This document shows, in pieces, positions 1 through 9,020 of a DNA stretch of 64,000 nucleotides (positions are counted from its first letter, which is position 1; each line of letters begins with the position of its first letter). The translations under genes were made by a program, and so were the position numbers. The stretch comes from a virus: IMG/VR virus record IMGVR_UViG_3300035698_019747, positions 62,001 through 126,000 of that record; one strand, 5' to 3'. The notes under the pieces were generated by a model. The model saw only the letters and a list, made by a program, of their open reading frames with translations, was not told the DNA's origin and did no database searches.

Positions 1-658
1 TCTTATCTAGACTAGTACTTCTATACCTAATACGGCCAATAAATTTTTCCAACCTTTTAAGATTAGTTACAGAAGCCTCATTAATATCCTTTCCATCTAA
101 AATTATTTTAACAACATTACTGAAACGAATACTATGTCCAATTATACCATCAAGTGTTTCAATTATTTCATTAAATGGAGCATCATCTAAATCAACACGT
201 TCATTTACTAGGTCAGTTATTCCCTTATAATGCCTTTTAACTAAGCTACCCTTCTTTGTGATATAGTGATAAGCGTTATCACAAAATGATATACCATAAC
301 TCATGTTAAGTGCGCGACTCTTATCAGAACTATTTAATAGGTAAAATACTTTACGGAATTTCTCATCACTCACACAAATCTCTTCAGAGTATAATCGGAT
401 TTCTTGAAGACCCCCGATAATATATATGTCATAACTAGCAATCTCAAATTTTTCTGAAATTTCATTAATACACTTGGTGATAAATGGCTTAAAGTCAAAA
501 ATCTCATAGCGATCCGAAACTACTTTACGAGCTACCTGTTTTTTATCATAATAAGTAACAACTTCACCCCCCTCTTTTCGAATTTCAATATTATTAAGAT
601 ATCCAATAACTTCTTCGTAGTTAAATACTTGGTTAATTTTTCTTACTTTATGATACAT
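1..658 (-). CDS. Hypothetical protein, 3' end outside the window
   Basis: An open minus-strand frame starts at ATG 658-656 with MYHKVRKINQVF and runs without a stop to base 1, so at least 219 residues are seen and the C-terminus lies beyond the window. It is mixed alpha/beta in character (for example IASYDIYIIGG near residues 90-100 and DGIIGHSIRFSNVVKIIL near 170-190). I recognise no domain and see no signal peptide or membrane segment. A TATATTTG box lies about 25 bases upstream on the same strand, so it probably begins its own transcript. Confidence 0.75.
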   Translation of the reverse strand, partial: MYHKVRKINQVFNYEEVIGYLNNIEIRKEGGEVVTYYDKKQVARKVVSDRYEIFDFKPFITKCINEISEKFEIASYDIYIIGGLQEIRLYSEEICVSDEKFRKVFYLLNSSDKSRALNMSYGISFCDNAYHYITKKGSLVKRHYKGITDLVNERVDLDDAPFNEIIETLDGIIGHSIRFSNVVKIILDGKDINEASVTNLKRLEKFIGRIRYRSTSLDK

Positions 659-680
659 ATGTATGATTTTTATTAGAGTA

Positions 681-688
681 CAAATATA
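681..688 (-). promoter_or_regulatory. Bacteroidota-type -7 promoter box
   Basis: Reverse complement reads TATATTTG, matching the Bacteroidota sigma-A -7 consensus TAnnTTTG. It lies 23 bases upstream of the ATG at 658. No -33 TTTG was scored, so this is a motif match only. Confidence 0.45.
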
Positions 689-727
689 TACAAAAAAAAA
701 CTACTCTACCTAAATTTTTGTAATTCT

Positions 728-1022
728 TTAATTATTCTCATCAAGGTCGTTAACTATATTTAAAAATTCGTATTCTGGTAAATTGTTTTCCGATACGACA
801 TACCACGTAAAAATATCATCACCACCCCAATATGAATTAAGTACTTTATCATTCAAGTTATTTTCTTTTAGAAATTCAAAAATAAGTATAGGTGTGTTCC
901 TATCATCATCAACCCATACCCTCCATTATAGCATCTAAACACGCATGGTATACCAATATAGAATTAATCTCAACTTTATGAAAGTTTAAATATTTTTGTA
1001 ATAATATTCTAGCTTCTTCCAT
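728..1022 (-). pseudogene. Small hypothetical gene broken by a +1 indel
   Basis: ATG 1022-1020 opens a frame (MEEARILLQKYLNFHK...) that stops after 38 codons at a TGA near 908. A second frame, displaced by one base, continues immediately (WVDDDRNTPILIFEFLKE...) to TAA 730-728 and has no start codon of its own. Removing one base from either GGG run (plus-strand ccc at 913-915 or 919-921) joins them into a protein of about 98 residues. Function unknown. Either the gene is decayed or the run is miscalled. Confidence 0.6.
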
Positions 1023-1032
1023 TTATACATAT

Positions 1033-1212
1033 TTAATTAACTTCATATTTATCTGACTTACCATTTAAAACATCATCTAATGATCCACCATTATTTAAAT
1101 ATTTCTGGAACTCCTCTGAAATTAGAGGTTCATTTACTTGAAAGACTTCACTCGCTACTTTAAAGGTACTTTCAATTAATTTAAAACCCTTTATAATAAT
1201 ATTATCACTCAT
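1033..1212 (-). CDS. Small hypothetical protein, 59 aa
   Basis: ATG 1212-1210 (MSDNIIIKGFKLIESTFK) to TAA 1035-1033. Its start overlaps the TGA of the upstream gene in an ATGA junction, which supports translational coupling. The sequence is amphipathic with a C-terminal GGSLDDVLNGKSDKYEVN. I do not recognise a family. Confidence 0.65.
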   Translation of the reverse strand: MSDNIIIKGFKLIESTFKVASEVFQVNEPLISEEFQKYLNNGGSLDDVLNGKSDKYEVN

Positions 1213-1499
1213 AACCCAAGTGCACTCAATTCATCACCAGATAGTTTAGATAAAGCACTTTTTCTATGATATTCAGTATCTTTAATCACATCTAATACTT
1301 TTATAGGAGTCCCATCACCTTCCCACCCAACATCAACACTACCATATTGCACATAACCATCTTTATCTTTTTCTAAAAATGATAAATAAATATTATGATC
1401 CGTATTTATTGTCATGCCATATTTTTCTTGAATGACTATTAAATCCTTTATGAATTCATTTGATTTAATTATCGCTTCATTTTTAGTATATTTCTTCAT
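1209..1499 (-). CDS. Hypothetical protein, 96 aa
   Basis: I place the start at ATG 1499-1497 (MKKYTKNEAIIKSNEF). The frame is open further upstream, but that extension would run through the neighbouring 72-aa gene. The product is soluble and mixed alpha/beta, with a Gly-rich strand region (YGSVDVGWEGDGTPIKV). Stop TGA overlaps the next start (ATGA). No family recognised. Confidence 0.7.
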   Translation of the reverse strand: MKKYTKNEAIIKSNEFIKDLIVIQEKYGMTINTDHNIYLSFLEKDKDGYVQYGSVDVGWEGDGTPIKVLDVIKDTEYHRKSALSKLSGDELSALGL

Positions 1500-1515
1500 A
1501 TATGTTATTAATAAA

Positions 1516-1734
1516 TTATTCTTCTTTCTCATACCATTTAGGATTTGGTAGATCACTATAACTATCCCACATATCCTCATCAATTGGTGTGAAATCATCA
1601 TTAGATATATCAATAGATGTTACTAACAATGCCATCTCACTTCTCAATTCAGATAACCTTTTCTCATCACGAGTATCAGTATACTCTTCTAGTAAATCTG
1701 AATGTCTTTCTCTCATTTCAGTTAAATTTTCCAT
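1516..1734 (-). CDS. Small acidic helical protein, 72 aa
   Basis: ATG at 1734; begins MENLTEMRERHSDLLEEYT with a heptad-like charged helix over residues 1-40, then a C-terminal stretch rich in Asp and aromatic residues. Probably a small coiled-coil protein. Function unknown. Part of the minus-strand run of small genes. Confidence 0.65.
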   Translation of the reverse strand: MENLTEMRERHSDLLEEYTDTRDEKRLSELRSEMALLVTSIDISNDDFTPIDEDMWDSYSDLPNPKWYEKEE

Positions 1735-1770
1735 GGTAATTTAATTTAATTAGTTAATCTATAACGTTTT

Positions 1771-1997
1771 TTATACTACACTCAATACAGAGTATATACC
1801 ATAAAACACAATCCCATTATTATTTCTACAAAAACTTTTTGACTCTTCAATACGCTTTTTAATAGGCATTGTATTATCATTAAGTATATTTTTTATTTTA
1901 TGTATTGAATTACGTAAATCTTTTAAAAAGTAAGGTATATTATATACACAAATGATAGCACTAATATCACCATCATAAATATATTAAATTTATCCAT
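1771..1997 (-). pseudogene. Small hypothetical gene broken by a -1 indel
   Basis: ATG 1997-1995 overlaps the upstream TAA (TAATG), a coupling signal. Its frame runs only 24 codons. Another frame carries a protein-like sequence (DGDISAIICVYNIPYFLK ... FYGIYSVLSVV) to TAA 1773-1771 but lacks a start. Adding one base to the plus-strand aaa run at 1977-1979 fuses them into MDKFNIFYDGDISAII..., about 75 residues. Function unknown. Confidence 0.55.
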
Positions 1998-2413
1998 TAC
2001 TTTAATTCTCTATTCATTCTTCTAATAAGTGAGTTACAAAATGATAAAAATTTCTTAGCCATTATATTATCTTCTATTAAATTTATATGAAAATCTTGTG
2101 GTGTACCATCATCATTACTATAATTAATATTTAATTCACCAACTTCTCTACCAGAAAATAAAATTAATTTATCTACATTTAGTCCATTCTTAGTGAATTC
2201 AGTGTTTATTTTTTTAGATAATATTCTGATGGTATTTTTTTCACTATCTGTGAGAGGATAAATATCTTCTGCTATACGAGCGGTATCGTGAACCACACTA
2301 TCCTTACCAAATAGCTTAATTAAATATGTAGTTTCTATTGTTCCTTCATAATCGATCGGATTTAATAAATTAACCATTAAACTTAAATTGCTTTTACTCT
2401 TATCTAGTTTCAT
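1997..2413 (-). CDS. Hypothetical protein, 138 aa
   Basis: Starts MKLDKSKSNLSLMVNLL at ATG 2413. Contains a central charged helix (YPLTDSEKNTIRILSKKI) and a C-terminal basic helix (CNSLIRRMNRELK). No transmembrane segment and no recognised domain. Its TAA overlaps the ATG of the next gene downstream. Confidence 0.7.
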   Translation of the reverse strand: MKLDKSKSNLSLMVNLLNPIDYEGTIETTYLIKLFGKDSVVHDTARIAEDIYPLTDSEKNTIRILSKKINTEFTKNGLNVDKLILFSGREVGELNINYSNDDGTPQDFHINLIEDNIMAKKFLSFCNSLIRRMNRELK

Positions 2414-2463
2414 AAATATATCTTTTATCTTTATACATTTTTATAGTAATAAAGTTTAAAATT

Positions 2464-3003
2464 TTACTGTAATATACTATCACTATCATTTGAATAATCT
2501 CCATTATTATTAGTAGCAGATTTTATTTGATTTGGTTTAAATATAACATAAATCGTGTTGGAATCATAATCCTCACCACCTTTCTGTTTACCATCCCTTG
2601 GATCTTTTAAATTATATATTATAATACCATCAAACTCACCATCACTGTTATTAACAGATTTTATATTACGCTACAATTCATCATAATAATCATCATAATA
2701 ACTATTCCTAGCATCTATAATGATTGGATTTTCTATTTTTAAATAAACCTTATATATTATTCCCCCATAATCTTGAACATGTGTCTCAGAGTCTGAAAAA
2801 TAAACACCACCATTATTTCTGATATCAAGATCTTTGAAATCTTTAAATATTTCAAAATTCATTTGACTACCATGATATACTATCAAAGGATCACCCGAAT
2901 TATTTACCACCTTTGAGTCACCGAACCAATATTTAAGATTATTGCTTATATCAAGTGATTCGTTTATATAATTATGAAATTTAGTTTGTATTATTTTACC
3001 CAT
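2464..3003 (-). pseudogene. Polyvalent-type ADP-ribosyltransferase with an in-frame TAG
   Basis: The frame starts at ATG 3003 and meets TAG at 2673-2671 (codon 111), but continues in the same frame to TAA 2466-2464. Together it reads as a complete ART fold of the family found in phage polyvalent proteins: LIVYHGS (NAD-binding His, residues 40-46), GGVYFSDSETHVQDYG, YKVYLKIENPIIIDAR, then after the amber codon DGEFDGIIIYN and VIFKPNQIKSA. Such enzymes transfer ADP-ribose from NAD+ to proteins. The N-terminus (MGKIIQTKFHNYINES) matches the capsid-targeting-like signature seen in other genes here. It may be a nonsense mutant, or may be read through by the candidate suppressor tRNA at 45.0 kb. 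Confidence 0.65.
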
Positions 3004-3029
3004 AGAATTTTAATATATATATATATATA

Positions 3030-3839
3030 TTAATAATTTACGATTATAACCTCTTGTGTGTTTTTATTAATTTTATTGCGAGAAACTTTATTGTAATCAA
3101 AATCCAAGTTTATTAGATTGTATTCATTACTTAATTTTCTTAAGGTTTCACTCTCAATACCATTATGAGTAATCAACCCAGATAACATAAATGAGTTGCC
3201 CCGATTGTCAATGCTCTTAACATATTTATAAAGATTGTCCTCTAAATCACTACTCCAATAACTATTATAACCAGCTTCGGTGTTTATATATGGTGGATCA
3301 ATATATACCATTGAATCATCTATCATAGGGAACTCGTCAAAAGATATTGAATAATAATTGATAATATCCCCATATTTAGAAAGATGATTTACATATTCAT
3401 TAGTTTTTTTAGTAGTGCTATCATTCCAACCACGCTTACCCCATGTCTGATTAAATTTAAACTTTTTATTAAAGCGCATCAAATTAGAAGTGCAACTTAA
3501 CATCAACGCCCATAACTTTTCAGGTGTTTTGGACTCATTATAAGAGGTTCGTAATTGCAAAAACTTCTCCTTATCTTCTTTACATGTAGCGAGTTCCATT
3601 GTTTTGTTTACAATATCAATAGGTGATTCTTTCAGAATTTGATGTAGATTGACTAAATCCTCAATAACATCATTGATATATATGTTATCATATTTATCTA
3701 ATATATTGGTATATACACACCCACCCCCTGTGAATAAATCAACAAAATTAGATCGGGAATAGTCCATTTTAGGTAAAATTTGTTCAAGTAATTTAAATTT
3801 AGACCCAGTATAATTAAAAGGAGTATTTATATGTTTCAT
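3030..3839 (-). CDS. dam: DNA adenine methyltransferase, Dam/D12 class
   Basis: A 269-residue protein that transfers methyl from SAM to adenine N6. Visible motifs: NYTGSKFKLLEQILP (residues 9-23, the NxxGxK start of D12 enzymes), SAM-binding motif I FVDLFTGGGCV (32-42), and catalytic motif IV DPPY (181-184) in MVYIDPPYINTEAGYNSYW. Length matches Dam/DpnM. No restriction nuclease is adjacent, so it is an orphan that may protect phage DNA or mark it for packaging or replication. Target sequence not determinable here. Confidence 0.92.
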   Translation of the reverse strand: MKHINTPFNYTGSKFKLLEQILPKMDYSRSNFVDLFTGGGCVYTNILDKYDNIYINDVIEDLVNLHQILKESPIDIVNKTMELATCKEDKEKFLQLRTSYNESKTPEKLWALMLSCTSNLMRFNKKFKFNQTWGKRGWNDSTTKKTNEYVNHLSKYGDIINYYSISFDEFPMIDDSMVYIDPPYINTEAGYNSYWSSDLEDNLYKYVKSIDNRGNSFMLSGLITHNGIESETLRKLSNEYNLINLDFDYNKVSRNKINKNTQEVIIVNY

Positions 3840-3850
3840 AAAGTTTAAAT

Positions 3851-4084
3851 TTATTTAATGATCATTAATAACAGTTCAGTAATCTCTTTCTCATTATATA
3901 CCCCCATACCAACAGACGATATACACTCCTCGGATTCCCAATACTCACACCACATACCACCATGAATATTTACCACTAAATGTGATCCCTTTGCTGGTGC
4001 TGATAATGCTATTTTCCATAAATTTGATACACCTATACGGGTAAACATTTTATTTTTAAAAAAGTCTTCGCTAATTTTTTCCAT
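3851..4084 (-). CDS. Hypothetical protein, 77 aa
   Basis: Begins MEKISEDFFKNKMFTR. The middle has a compact strand-rich segment with Cys and Trp (VNIHGGMWCEYWESEECISS), then a C-terminal helix. Its start overlaps the 3' end of the upstream gene by 14 bases, so the two are probably coupled. No family recognised. Confidence 0.65.
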   Translation of the reverse strand: MEKISEDFFKNKMFTRIGVSNLWKIALSAPAKGSHLVVNIHGGMWCEYWESEECISSVGMGVYNEKEITELLLMIIK

Positions 4085-4337
4085 TTTTATAAGGCTTTGT
4101 GCTCTTAGTTAAAGTTAAAGATGGGTCTAAACTTATCTTTTTAAGGAAATGTTTATTTCTTTTTTTACTTATATTGTTACATGTATAAATTATATTACCA
4201 TCTACAAAAAGTGTATACTTATCTTTCTTAAAACTTAAACGTGTAAAATTATTTAAATCCTCAGTTAGTACACCATTAATAATATACGTATTATCGGGGT
4301 ATAAGTAAATTGCAGTATGTATCTTATTTATAAACAT
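4071..4337 (-). CDS. Hypothetical protein, 88 aa
   Basis: Beta-rich N-terminal half (IYLYPDNTYIINGVL, KYTLFVDGNIIYTC) and a basic, Ser/Lys/Thr-rich tail. It overlaps the downstream gene by 14 bases and lies two bases from the gene above. Function unknown. Confidence 0.6.
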   Translation of the reverse strand: MFINKIHTAIYLYPDNTYIINGVLTEDLNNFTRLSFKKDKYTLFVDGNIIYTCNNISKKRNKHFLKKISLDPSLTLTKSTKPYKNGKN

Positions 4338-4339
4338 TT

Positions 4340-4579
4340 TTAATCAGTTAACTCCTTAACTGTCATTATTGTTAGCTTTCTAAACTTCTGTCTAGATAAA
4401 GAACTTAAGGAAACATTAATATCCTCACTATATATATTTTTAGCATCAACTAACGCTATCCTTCCATTTCTATCAAGCCTTAAGAAAATACCACCCACAA
4501 AATTTTCTCCCCGAACACTACCACCACTTACAAGATGGTCAATGACATCTTTGAGGTCTAAATCATATACTTTTTTCAT
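4340..4579 (-). CDS. Hypothetical protein, 79 aa
   Basis: MKKVYDLDLKDVIDHLVSGG at the N-terminus, then a short beta-barrel-like segment (GGIFLRLDRNGRIALVDAK) and a helical tail. A promoter-like TATATTTGT sits about 30 bases upstream, so it probably leads the run down to 3030. No family recognised. Confidence 0.65.
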   Translation of the reverse strand: MKKVYDLDLKDVIDHLVSGGSVRGENFVGGIFLRLDRNGRIALVDAKNIYSEDINVSLSSLSRQKFRKLTIMTVKELTD

Positions 4580-4609
4580 AGCGTATTTTATATTTTAATT
4601 AATTTAATA

Positions 4610-4618
4610 CAAATATAC
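4610..4618 (-). promoter_or_regulatory. Bacteroidota-type -7 promoter box
   Basis: Reverse complement reads TATATTTGT, 31 bases upstream of the ATG at 4579. Confidence 0.45.
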
Positions 4619-4632
4619 CTAAAATAATTGAA

Positions 4633-4774
4633 TTATATAATTTCTTTTAGATTATTATGTGGGTCTTCGTCTATTATTTCAAAGTGCATTTATATCAGTG
4701 AGTAATTTTTGATATTTACACTCTGTGCCCATAGTCAGTACAATAGCAAAGTTACTTATTTTTTTAGTACTCAT
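4633..4774 (-). pseudogene. Very small gene broken by a +1 indel
   Basis: ATG 4774-4772 opens MSTKKISNFAIVLTMGTECK..., stopping at TGA after 32 codons. A frame shifted by one continues as EIIDEDPHNNLKEII to TAA 4635-4633. Deleting one base of the plus-strand aaa run at 4681-4683 gives a 47-residue reading. Too small for firm calls. Function unknown. Confidence 0.4.
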
Positions 4775-4788
4775 CTATTTAACATTTA

Positions 4789-5073
4789 TTATATATCTTC
4801 ACCCATTCTACAAAGTATATCTTTTAAATCAAATAAAACCAAATTTGATTTATTCCACTGACTAAACGTATTATTATAATCACTGATATTAGATCCATTT
4901 TTATAAGTATCCATATTTTTAGATAACTGTGCTCTATGTATTTCTTCCTTCTCAATTAAGCTATGTATAAATTTAGTACCGTTATTATGTAGATACATAA
5001 CTGATGATAAAGCTTCCTCACATCCTATATCACCATTTCCATATTTCCTAACTATAATGTCTATATCTGTCAT
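4789..5073 (-). CDS. Hypothetical helical protein, 94 aa
   Basis: Starts MTDIDIIVRKYGNGDI. Residues 15-75 are predicted mostly helical (HSLIEKEEIHRAQLSKNM). No membrane segment or known motif. It lies 3 bases from the upstream gene of the Cas3-linked paralog family. Confidence 0.65.
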   Translation of the reverse strand: MTDIDIIVRKYGNGDIGCEEALSSVMYLHNNGTKFIHSLIEKEEIHRAQLSKNMDTYKNGSNISDYNNTFSQWNKSNLVLFDLKDILCRMGEDI

Positions 5074-5076
5074 ATA

Positions 5077-5379
5077 TTAAGAAATTTTAATTAATTTATT
5101 GAATATTTTTGGGTTTGAATCTATATACTCATTAATATCATCAATGCTATCAAAATATAAATAATCTGATGCGAGGGTTTCATATGATATATAAATATGA
5201 CACTTGACAAATAACTTACCATTTATCACACCTATTTGATTAACATCATTGGGTAATTCAACATTATCATCACTATACATTTTACCATTTTTAACATAAC
5301 CATCAATATATTCAATATCATATATAAGAATACTTATTATTAACAATGGGTTAGTATATTTACCTATTAATCCACACAT
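5077..5379 (-). CDS. Cas3-linked small paralog family member, 100 aa
   Basis: One of about six related small genes clustered around the Cas3-like gene. The shared part is C-terminal: an aromatic strand followed by acidic Ile-rich residues and an NP turn, here YLYFDSIDDINEYIDSNPKI then FNKL. The N-terminal half is strand-rich and divergent (MCGLIGKYTNPLLIISILIY). No catalytic motif seen. The cluster may have arisen by tandem duplication. Function unknown. Confidence 0.7.
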   Translation of the reverse strand: MCGLIGKYTNPLLIISILIYDIEYIDGYVKNGKMYSDDNVELPNDVNQIGVINGKLFVKCHIYISYETLASDYLYFDSIDDINEYIDSNPKIFNKLIKIS

Positions 5380-5380
5380 A

Positions 5381-5735
<355 letters not shown>

Positions 5736-5752
5736 TTGTTGTAAATTAATTA

Positions 5753-8038
5753 TTATGAATCTATGATACCAAACTCTAGATGATACACTTTATCGTATCT
5801 AATATATGGTGTATCTGAAAATCTTGCAAGTGATCTAATAGTATCTAAATTTAGATTCTTAAGTGCCCTTTTGTTCTTAATTCTCGCTTTATAATCAAAA
5901 CGCGAATCATTATCTAAGTTATTAATAGTTTTCCGTATTCTAGATGCTGTATATTCATCTTCCTTAAATTCAACACCAAAATCAGTTCTTAGTTGGTGTG
6001 TGAAAGGACCAACCCATTGATCATTATCATGGTGTTTTACAATAAAAAATACCTCTGAACCACTAGACCGCAAAGGATTACTACCAGCCACCTTAATATT
6101 ACCATTATTTACATTTTTAAAATATTCTTTAGGGTATATGTTACTCAGGTTTTTATAACTTTTAGATAATAACTTCGTATGATAATTATTTATATCACTA
6201 CTGTTTTTAATCATGAAAGCGTTATAAATTTCATATAATTTAGATAAGGTAATACTTTGTTTATTATATTTAGAAATTGTATCATACCACTTTTTATATA
6301 AACTGATATCATACTGAGTATTGATAGCACCCTCATTTGATTTATTAGTATTATCTACTGGTTTGTATATATAAACACTAGGTGTATTAAATTCACCCCA
6401 TCTATTAACTCTCCCGAAACGCTGCACAGTAGACTGTGGTGACATACAATCCTCATAAAGTTTATCAAATGAAACATCTAATGATGCTTGTAACATAGGT
6501 GTGCCAATTACATTGTCTTTTACTAAGGTGGGTTTGGACACTTTCCCATAAGCTTTCAATAAAAAATTTAAATCCTGATTTTTCTTATCATCTAAAAATA
6601 GACTATGTAATAAGAGTTTATAATCTTTACTATTATATTTCTTAATATCCTGAGCGTTTCTTATCGAATTCTTTATAACCAAAGAATTTGTATTAGGTAT
6701 AATAGAAGGTGGTTTATCAGATACTTCTAAATTATATGGCTTTGAATGCACAGGAGAGTAATGTTTACCATTGTTCGGCAATATAACTACTTTATTTTTT
6801 GAGCCAAACAAATTGCTTATACGCAACTCTAATAAAATAGGAGTCGCTGATAACATCATAGTTTTACTATTAGTAAAATTTTTTCTAATCGTTACGATAT
6901 CTATGAAAGCCGCCATTATCGCAGACTCTGTTATAAATTCATGGTATTCATCAAAAACAACATCAGATCCTAAAATTAAAGAAGATAAATCATAATGCTT
7001 CGTCTTAAAAGTAGGTGCTAAGAAGTTATCTATATTAGTTACTATAATATCTGATTCATATATAGGGACATCAGTATTTGAATCCTTAACCTCACCAGAT
7101 AAAAGAAGCTGAACGCTAGGTATATGATCAGTATTTAAATTAGTTATTTCTTCTAGTATTGACTTATAAACCGATATAGCAATAGTGTTTCTAGGAACTA
7201 CCCATAAAAGTTTTCTACCACTTTTAATACTCCACATCAAACCAGTAAGGGTCTTACCAAATCCAGCAGGGGCATTTAATATAATAGTATTATCTATATG
7301 ATTAGATATACCCTCCTGTACTTTAAAGCGATCATCATATGTATATGCCATATCACCTACATTAAATGATATTTTTTTCTGCATATCAAAGTAACTCTTT
7401 TCGACACTTTTATGACTTATTTCCGATAAACTATTAAAACCTGATCCAATTCTATCAGCAGTAATAACTAAACTTCTAAGGTATTGTAATTTTTGGGATT
7501 CTGTTTTATTTGATAGATAAAATAGAGGTGGTTCTGAATCGATATAACTATCCATATCAATAATATCATCATCCATATCATCATATACTTTTATATTATC
7601 CTGCCCTACTACTTTTTTTAGCGCATCTAACATGGGTTTAATATCGCCACTATATTCATCGTTATCAATTATAAGAGCTTTAATTTTACCACACCCCTTA
7701 CTATTACTATTAGTATTAACACCGTGATGCCAATGTACAATATTTAGAATATGTGACTTCCCCGTATAATCATCTTTAATAAACTTTTCTAGAAATGCCC
7801 ATCCTACTTGATTATGTCTATGGTTTTGACCCGATATATCCCCATTATCTTTCAACATGTTCTGGAATTTTTGAGTCAGTTTTCCTATATCATGTAGCTT
7901 TGCTGCCACTTCCAGAATATGAAGAAAATAATCACGTTGTTCCCCAACAGTGACATTTATAGATTTGAATAATATTTTTGTTACTTCCCACACTATTTCA
8001 CAGTGAAGTATATAACTTTGATCATTTTTTGCTAACAT
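5753..8038 (-). CDS. cas3: Stand-alone Cas3-like HD nuclease-helicase
   Basis: 761 residues with the complete Cas3 order. N-terminal HD phosphohydrolase/nuclease: His12, H49-D50 in AAKLHDIGKL, His73/75, HWHH at 102-105 and Asp195 in ITADRIGSG. Superfamily 2 helicase: Walker A NAPAGFGKT (255-263), motif Ia-like VVPRNT (280-285), DEYH box (363-366), motif III LSATP (396-400), SLD...D motif V region (519-525) and motif VI QRFGRVNRWG (539-548). Cas3 unwinds and shreds DNA marked by Cascade, but no Cascade genes, Cas1/2 or CRISPR array are visible here. The neighbours on both sides are small paralogous proteins. It may degrade host or rival DNA, or work with genes outside the window. Confidence 0.88.
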   Translation of the reverse strand: MLAKNDQSYILHCEIVWEVTKILFKSINVTVGEQRDYFLHILEVAAKLHDIGKLTQKFQNMLKDNGDISGQNHRHNQVGWAFLEKFIKDDYTGKSHILNIVHWHHGVNTNSNSKGCGKIKALIIDNDEYSGDIKPMLDALKKVVGQDNIKVYDDMDDDIIDMDSYIDSEPPLFYLSNKTESQKLQYLRSLVITADRIGSGFNSLSEISHKSVEKSYFDMQKKISFNVGDMAYTYDDRFKVQEGISNHIDNTIILNAPAGFGKTLTGLMWSIKSGRKLLWVVPRNTIAISVYKSILEEITNLNTDHIPSVQLLLSGEVKDSNTDVPIYESDIIVTNIDNFLAPTFKTKHYDLSSLILGSDVVFDEYHEFITESAIMAAFIDIVTIRKNFTNSKTMMLSATPILLELRISNLFGSKNKVVILPNNGKHYSPVHSKPYNLEVSDKPPSIIPNTNSLVIKNSIRNAQDIKKYNSKDYKLLLHSLFLDDKKNQDLNFLLKAYGKVSKPTLVKDNVIGTPMLQASLDVSFDKLYEDCMSPQSTVQRFGRVNRWGEFNTPSVYIYKPVDNTNKSNEGAINTQYDISLYKKWYDTISKYNKQSITLSKLYEIYNAFMIKNSSDINNYHTKLLSKSYKNLSNIYPKEYFKNVNNGNIKVAGSNPLRSSGSEVFFIVKHHDNDQWVGPFTHQLRTDFGVEFKEDEYTASRIRKTINNLDNDSRFDYKARIKNKRALKNLNLDTIRSLARFSDTPYIRYDKVYHLEFGIIDS

Positions 8039-8051
8039 TATTTATAGTAAT

Positions 8052-8352
8052 TTAATTAGTTGGTAATTTATGAAGGTGTCTGAAAAACACAGGATTGTCT
8101 TCTATATACTCGTAAATATCATCCATGTTTTCAAAATAACAAACTGTTTTATAAGATGAATTAATAAAATTAATTACGATACTATAATTAGAGATTATCG
8201 CACCGTTTATTATTTTAAATCTGGTCTCTGTATCAGATAATTCTACCCAGTCACTTATATAAAATACTACATTCTTTATATATAACGTATCTATCACATA
8301 CTTCAATATAATCTATCCTATTAGGATTTATTAATCTAAATTTAACGCTCAT
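8052..8352 (-). pseudogene. Cas3-linked paralog, frameshifted near residue 26-33
   Basis: ATG 8352-8350 overlaps the upstream TGA (ATGA) and gives MSVKFRLINPNRIDYIEV; this frame stops near 8262. The rest (YISDWVELSDTETRFK ... CYFENMDDIYEYIEDNPVFF) lies in a frame one base on and carries the family C-terminus. Removing one base from the plus-strand ttt or aaaa runs between 8261 and 8278 gives a product of about 99 residues. A start inside the second frame (TTG near 8303) is possible but loses the coupled ATG. Confidence 0.6.
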
Positions 8353-8639
8353 ATTATTTTATTAGTGCTAAAAACCTTACCAAATATATGCGGGTTTTCC
8401 ACAACATAATCATCTATTTCATCTTCATCTTTAAAGAAAATGGTGTGTTCTTCATTAGCCCCTCTAAACTTATAGAAAATTATTATATGAGGATTCATAT
8501 AAACCCTATTACCTACTATAATATATTTATTATTCGAGTTTGAAATATTCACATTTCCAAGTTTAACCTTACTATTATGCGTTCTAATATATTCTATACT
8601 ATACCCTTCTATTGTATCTATTTTTTTAAAATGATTCAT
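8349..8639 (-). CDS. Cas3-linked small paralog family member, 96 aa
   Basis: Starts MNHFKKIDTIEGYSIEYI. Carries the shared module: strand-rich middle (YIIVGNRVYMNPHIIIFYKF) and C-terminal IFFKDEDEIDDYVVENPHIF. TGA stop overlaps the next ATG. Function unknown. Confidence 0.7.
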   Translation of the reverse strand: MNHFKKIDTIEGYSIEYIRTHNSKVKLGNVNISNSNNKYIIVGNRVYMNPHIIIFYKFRGANEEHTIFFKDEDEIDDYVVENPHIFGKVFSTNKII

Positions 8640-8642
8640 ATA

Positions 8643-9008
8643 TTATTTAATTGAAAGTGAGTGGACTAATTTAATTACTTGTAAGTGATTAAATAATTGT
8701 GGGTTATCATCAATATATTCATCAATTCCCCCCACATCTTTGAAATATATATAAATATCACTGAACGCACTGCTAGTATAAAACCTTATTAGTATATATG
8801 GATTAATTTTAACCTCTTCATCAATATATACTAATTTATTATCAAGGTTATCTAGATCAAATTCAGTATTCACCCTGAATTTAGTAAATTTATCACGTTT
8901 TTTATCATAACTATATTTATATAAATTATCACATATTCTAGTCACATTATAATTTTTAATTATACCAGCGATATCAGTTGGTTTAATCATTACTTCCTTT
9001 TTTATCAT
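8643..9008 (-). CDS. Cas3-linked small paralog family member, 121 aa
   Basis: Longest intact member of the cluster. The divergent N-terminal half (MIKKEVMIKPTDIAGIIKNY) precedes the shared module with KINPYILIRFY and YIYFKDVGGIDEYIDDNPQL. The ATG at 9008 overlaps a TGA in a decayed upstream copy, consistent with a tandem array read from the promoter near 9195. Confidence 0.7.
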   Translation of the reverse strand: MIKKEVMIKPTDIAGIIKNYNVTRICDNLYKYSYDKKRDKFTKFRVNTEFDLDNLDNKLVYIDEEVKINPYILIRFYTSSAFSDIYIYFKDVGGIDEYIDDNPQLFNHLQVIKLVHSLSIK

Positions 9009-9020
9009 TTGTCCAAGTTT

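Noticed and set aside
6771-6995. Plus-strand frame within the Cas3-like gene
   Set aside because: Shadow frame; the Cas3-like motifs on the minus strand are decisive.
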